DNA of 64,000 nt, from contig NZ_CP117255.1 in assembly GCF_003240565.2 (NCBI RefSeq), positions 3,600,409 to 3,664,408 of the forward strand. The letters run 5' to 3'. Numbering within the stretch: position 1 is the stretch's first letter; every line of letters starts with the position of its first letter. Under the pieces are notes generated by a model that saw only the letters and a list, made by a program, of their open reading frames with translations, ran no database searches and was not told the origin of the DNA. Source of the DNA: Rhizobium tumorigenes. GTDB lineage: Bacteria > Pseudomonadota > Alphaproteobacteria > Rhizobiales > Rhizobiaceae. The translations under genes were made by a program, and so were the position numbers. Below are positions 63,303-64,000 of this stretch, one piece after another.

Positions 63303-64000
63303 GGATTCGGAATTTTTCCACCGCCTGATGACGGCAGCATGTCTGATTAATGTCTTTCTTGTGACACGAAAAGAAGTTGTAAATCAGAGGCTTGGCTCAA
63401 TTGGATAAGGTGAATTGCGGCTTTTTCTGTCAAATTCAGCCGCTCATTGAGTCAAGAACTTTATTATTTTTTTTGATTTCGGACGTGTCGAATTTGCATC
63501 AGAGGCGAATCCCCTTGATTCAAAAGCGATTCTTTTTTGACAGGGGCGTGACAGCCAAAATTGGCTCCCGGAGTCAATGGCAAACCCTCCGGCAAGCGCA
63601 AAAATGCCCGTTGATCTTGGCAGCCGATCCTGCCTAAATGATTTCCAACAAGGGGCACGGCTTAATCCAAAACGGCTTTGGCGAACGCTGCCAGTTCAGG
63701 CAGGGTGGATAGGTTTGTTTCTTGTGACGGAGCGTTAGTTTCCGTTTTTTCATAAAGTTGACGCGTTCGGACAAGATGACAGCAATGTCTCCTGAAGGCC
63801 GACGTGTGTCCTGATGGCCCGGTCAATATGCCAGATTGTCAGGAGCTGCGACAAGATTGAACAGCCACTCTGGCGGGTCGGTCGGTAAGCGAGGACCGAG
63901 AGACTGCGCTTGGGCGAGAGGATCGAGACGGGGGCCGCTTGAATGCGGTGTTCGTCATAGGTGTTTTGCTGGCTCCATGGGGAGCTGTGGAGAATAACCG
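63303..64000. promoter_or_regulatory. Non-coding region upstream of the expected dnaA gene
   Basis: About 700 bases with no protein-like frame; the longest open frames are under 85 codons and AT-rich. The gene order up to rpsT predicts dnaA on the plus strand just past the right edge. Six GANTC sites occur between 63304 and 63575 and none afterwards. An AT-rich stretch lies at about 63455-63480. I found no exact DnaA box (TTATNCACA) and no CtrA half-site pair. A TTGACG at 63758 lacks a convincing -10 partner. Confidence 0.55.
63304..63575. repeat. Cluster of six GANTC (CcrM methylation) sites
   Basis: GANTC occurs at 63304, 63449, 63507, 63517, 63528 and 63571, six times in 272 bases against about one per 256 expected. 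Three of them lie within 26 bases (63507-63532). GANTC is the target of the cell-cycle methyltransferase CcrM in alphaproteobacteria. Confidence 0.7.

Noticed and set aside
63940..64000. Start of dnaA inside the window
   Set aside because: ATG codons near the right edge run into stops within a few codons; dnaA must begin beyond the window.
63303..64000. Chromosomal replication origin
   Set aside because: No DnaA boxes of the TTATNCACA type and no CtrA pairs were found, and in Rhizobiaceae the origin is generally next to hemE rather than dnaA.

Overview
The window looks like chromosomal DNA of a Rhizobiaceae alphaproteobacterium (Rhizobium, Sinorhizobium or Agrobacterium group). The evidence is the cellulose genes bcsN-bcsA-bcsB, several class III nucleotide cyclases including a CyaC-type redox cyclase, two Ku genes, DUF982 and DUF2934 proteins, GGAAC-N17-GTT stress promoters, and the ubiB-ubiE-mutM-echA-rpsT block that precedes dnaA in this family. 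No tRNA, rRNA, insertion sequence, prophage or CRISPR array was seen. Codon usage and base composition look uniform by eye, so this reads as core chromosome rather than a transferred island.

Layout: 1-4.5 kb, cellulose synthesis (bcsB cut off by the left edge, bcsA, bcsN). 4.7-8.5 kb, an FAH-family enzyme and trehalose synthase treY. 8.7-15.7 kb, a one-strand cluster with three glycosyltransferases, an ABC exporter-like protein whose ATPase motifs are all degenerate, and a stand-alone cyclic-nucleotide-binding protein. 15.8-21.8 kb, a tightly overlapping peptide-type ABC importer operon. 21.9-27.8 kb, two nucleotide cyclases, a DUF3095 cyclase-like protein and two methyltransferases. 28-31 kb, a glycosyltransferase/deacetylase pair and a metallo-beta-lactamase-fold enzyme. 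31-37.4 kb, glycogen debranching (glgX), topoisomerase IB, a small protein, two convergent Ku genes, a glutathione transferase and a DUF2934 protein. 37.8-40.1 kb, a cardiolipin synthase-like protein and an endonuclease/phosphatase-fold protein. 40.2-44 kb, the sulfate importer. 44.2-48.7 kb, a small surface-polysaccharide locus. 48.9-57.6 kb, CheW, a cold-shock protein, macAB, a two-component system and small proteins. 57.7-63.2 kb, spermidine-synthase-like, ubiB, ubiE, mutM, enoyl-CoA hydratase and rpsT. The last 700 bases are the non-coding region expected before dnaA.

How it fits together: several units serve stress survival. treY, glgX(-topoisomerase IB), the small-protein/Ku operon and both DUF2934 genes each have a GGAAC-N17-GTT element with identical spacing upstream, which matches the EcfG/RpoE2 general stress sigma factor of Rhizobiales. 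Other units build the envelope: cellulose, the glycosyltransferase operon, the polysaccharide locus and the cardiolipin synthase. Cyclic-nucleotide signalling recurs, with two cyclases, one cyclase-like protein and one cNMP receptor in 19 kb.

The most unusual object is the 905-residue exporter at 9194-11911. It keeps an ABC exporter membrane domain, but Walker A, Q-loop, signature, Walker B and H-loop residues are all replaced, and about 330 extra residues separate the two halves of its nucleotide-binding domain. It looks like a pseudo-ATPase operating with glycosyltransferases and a cNMP sensor.
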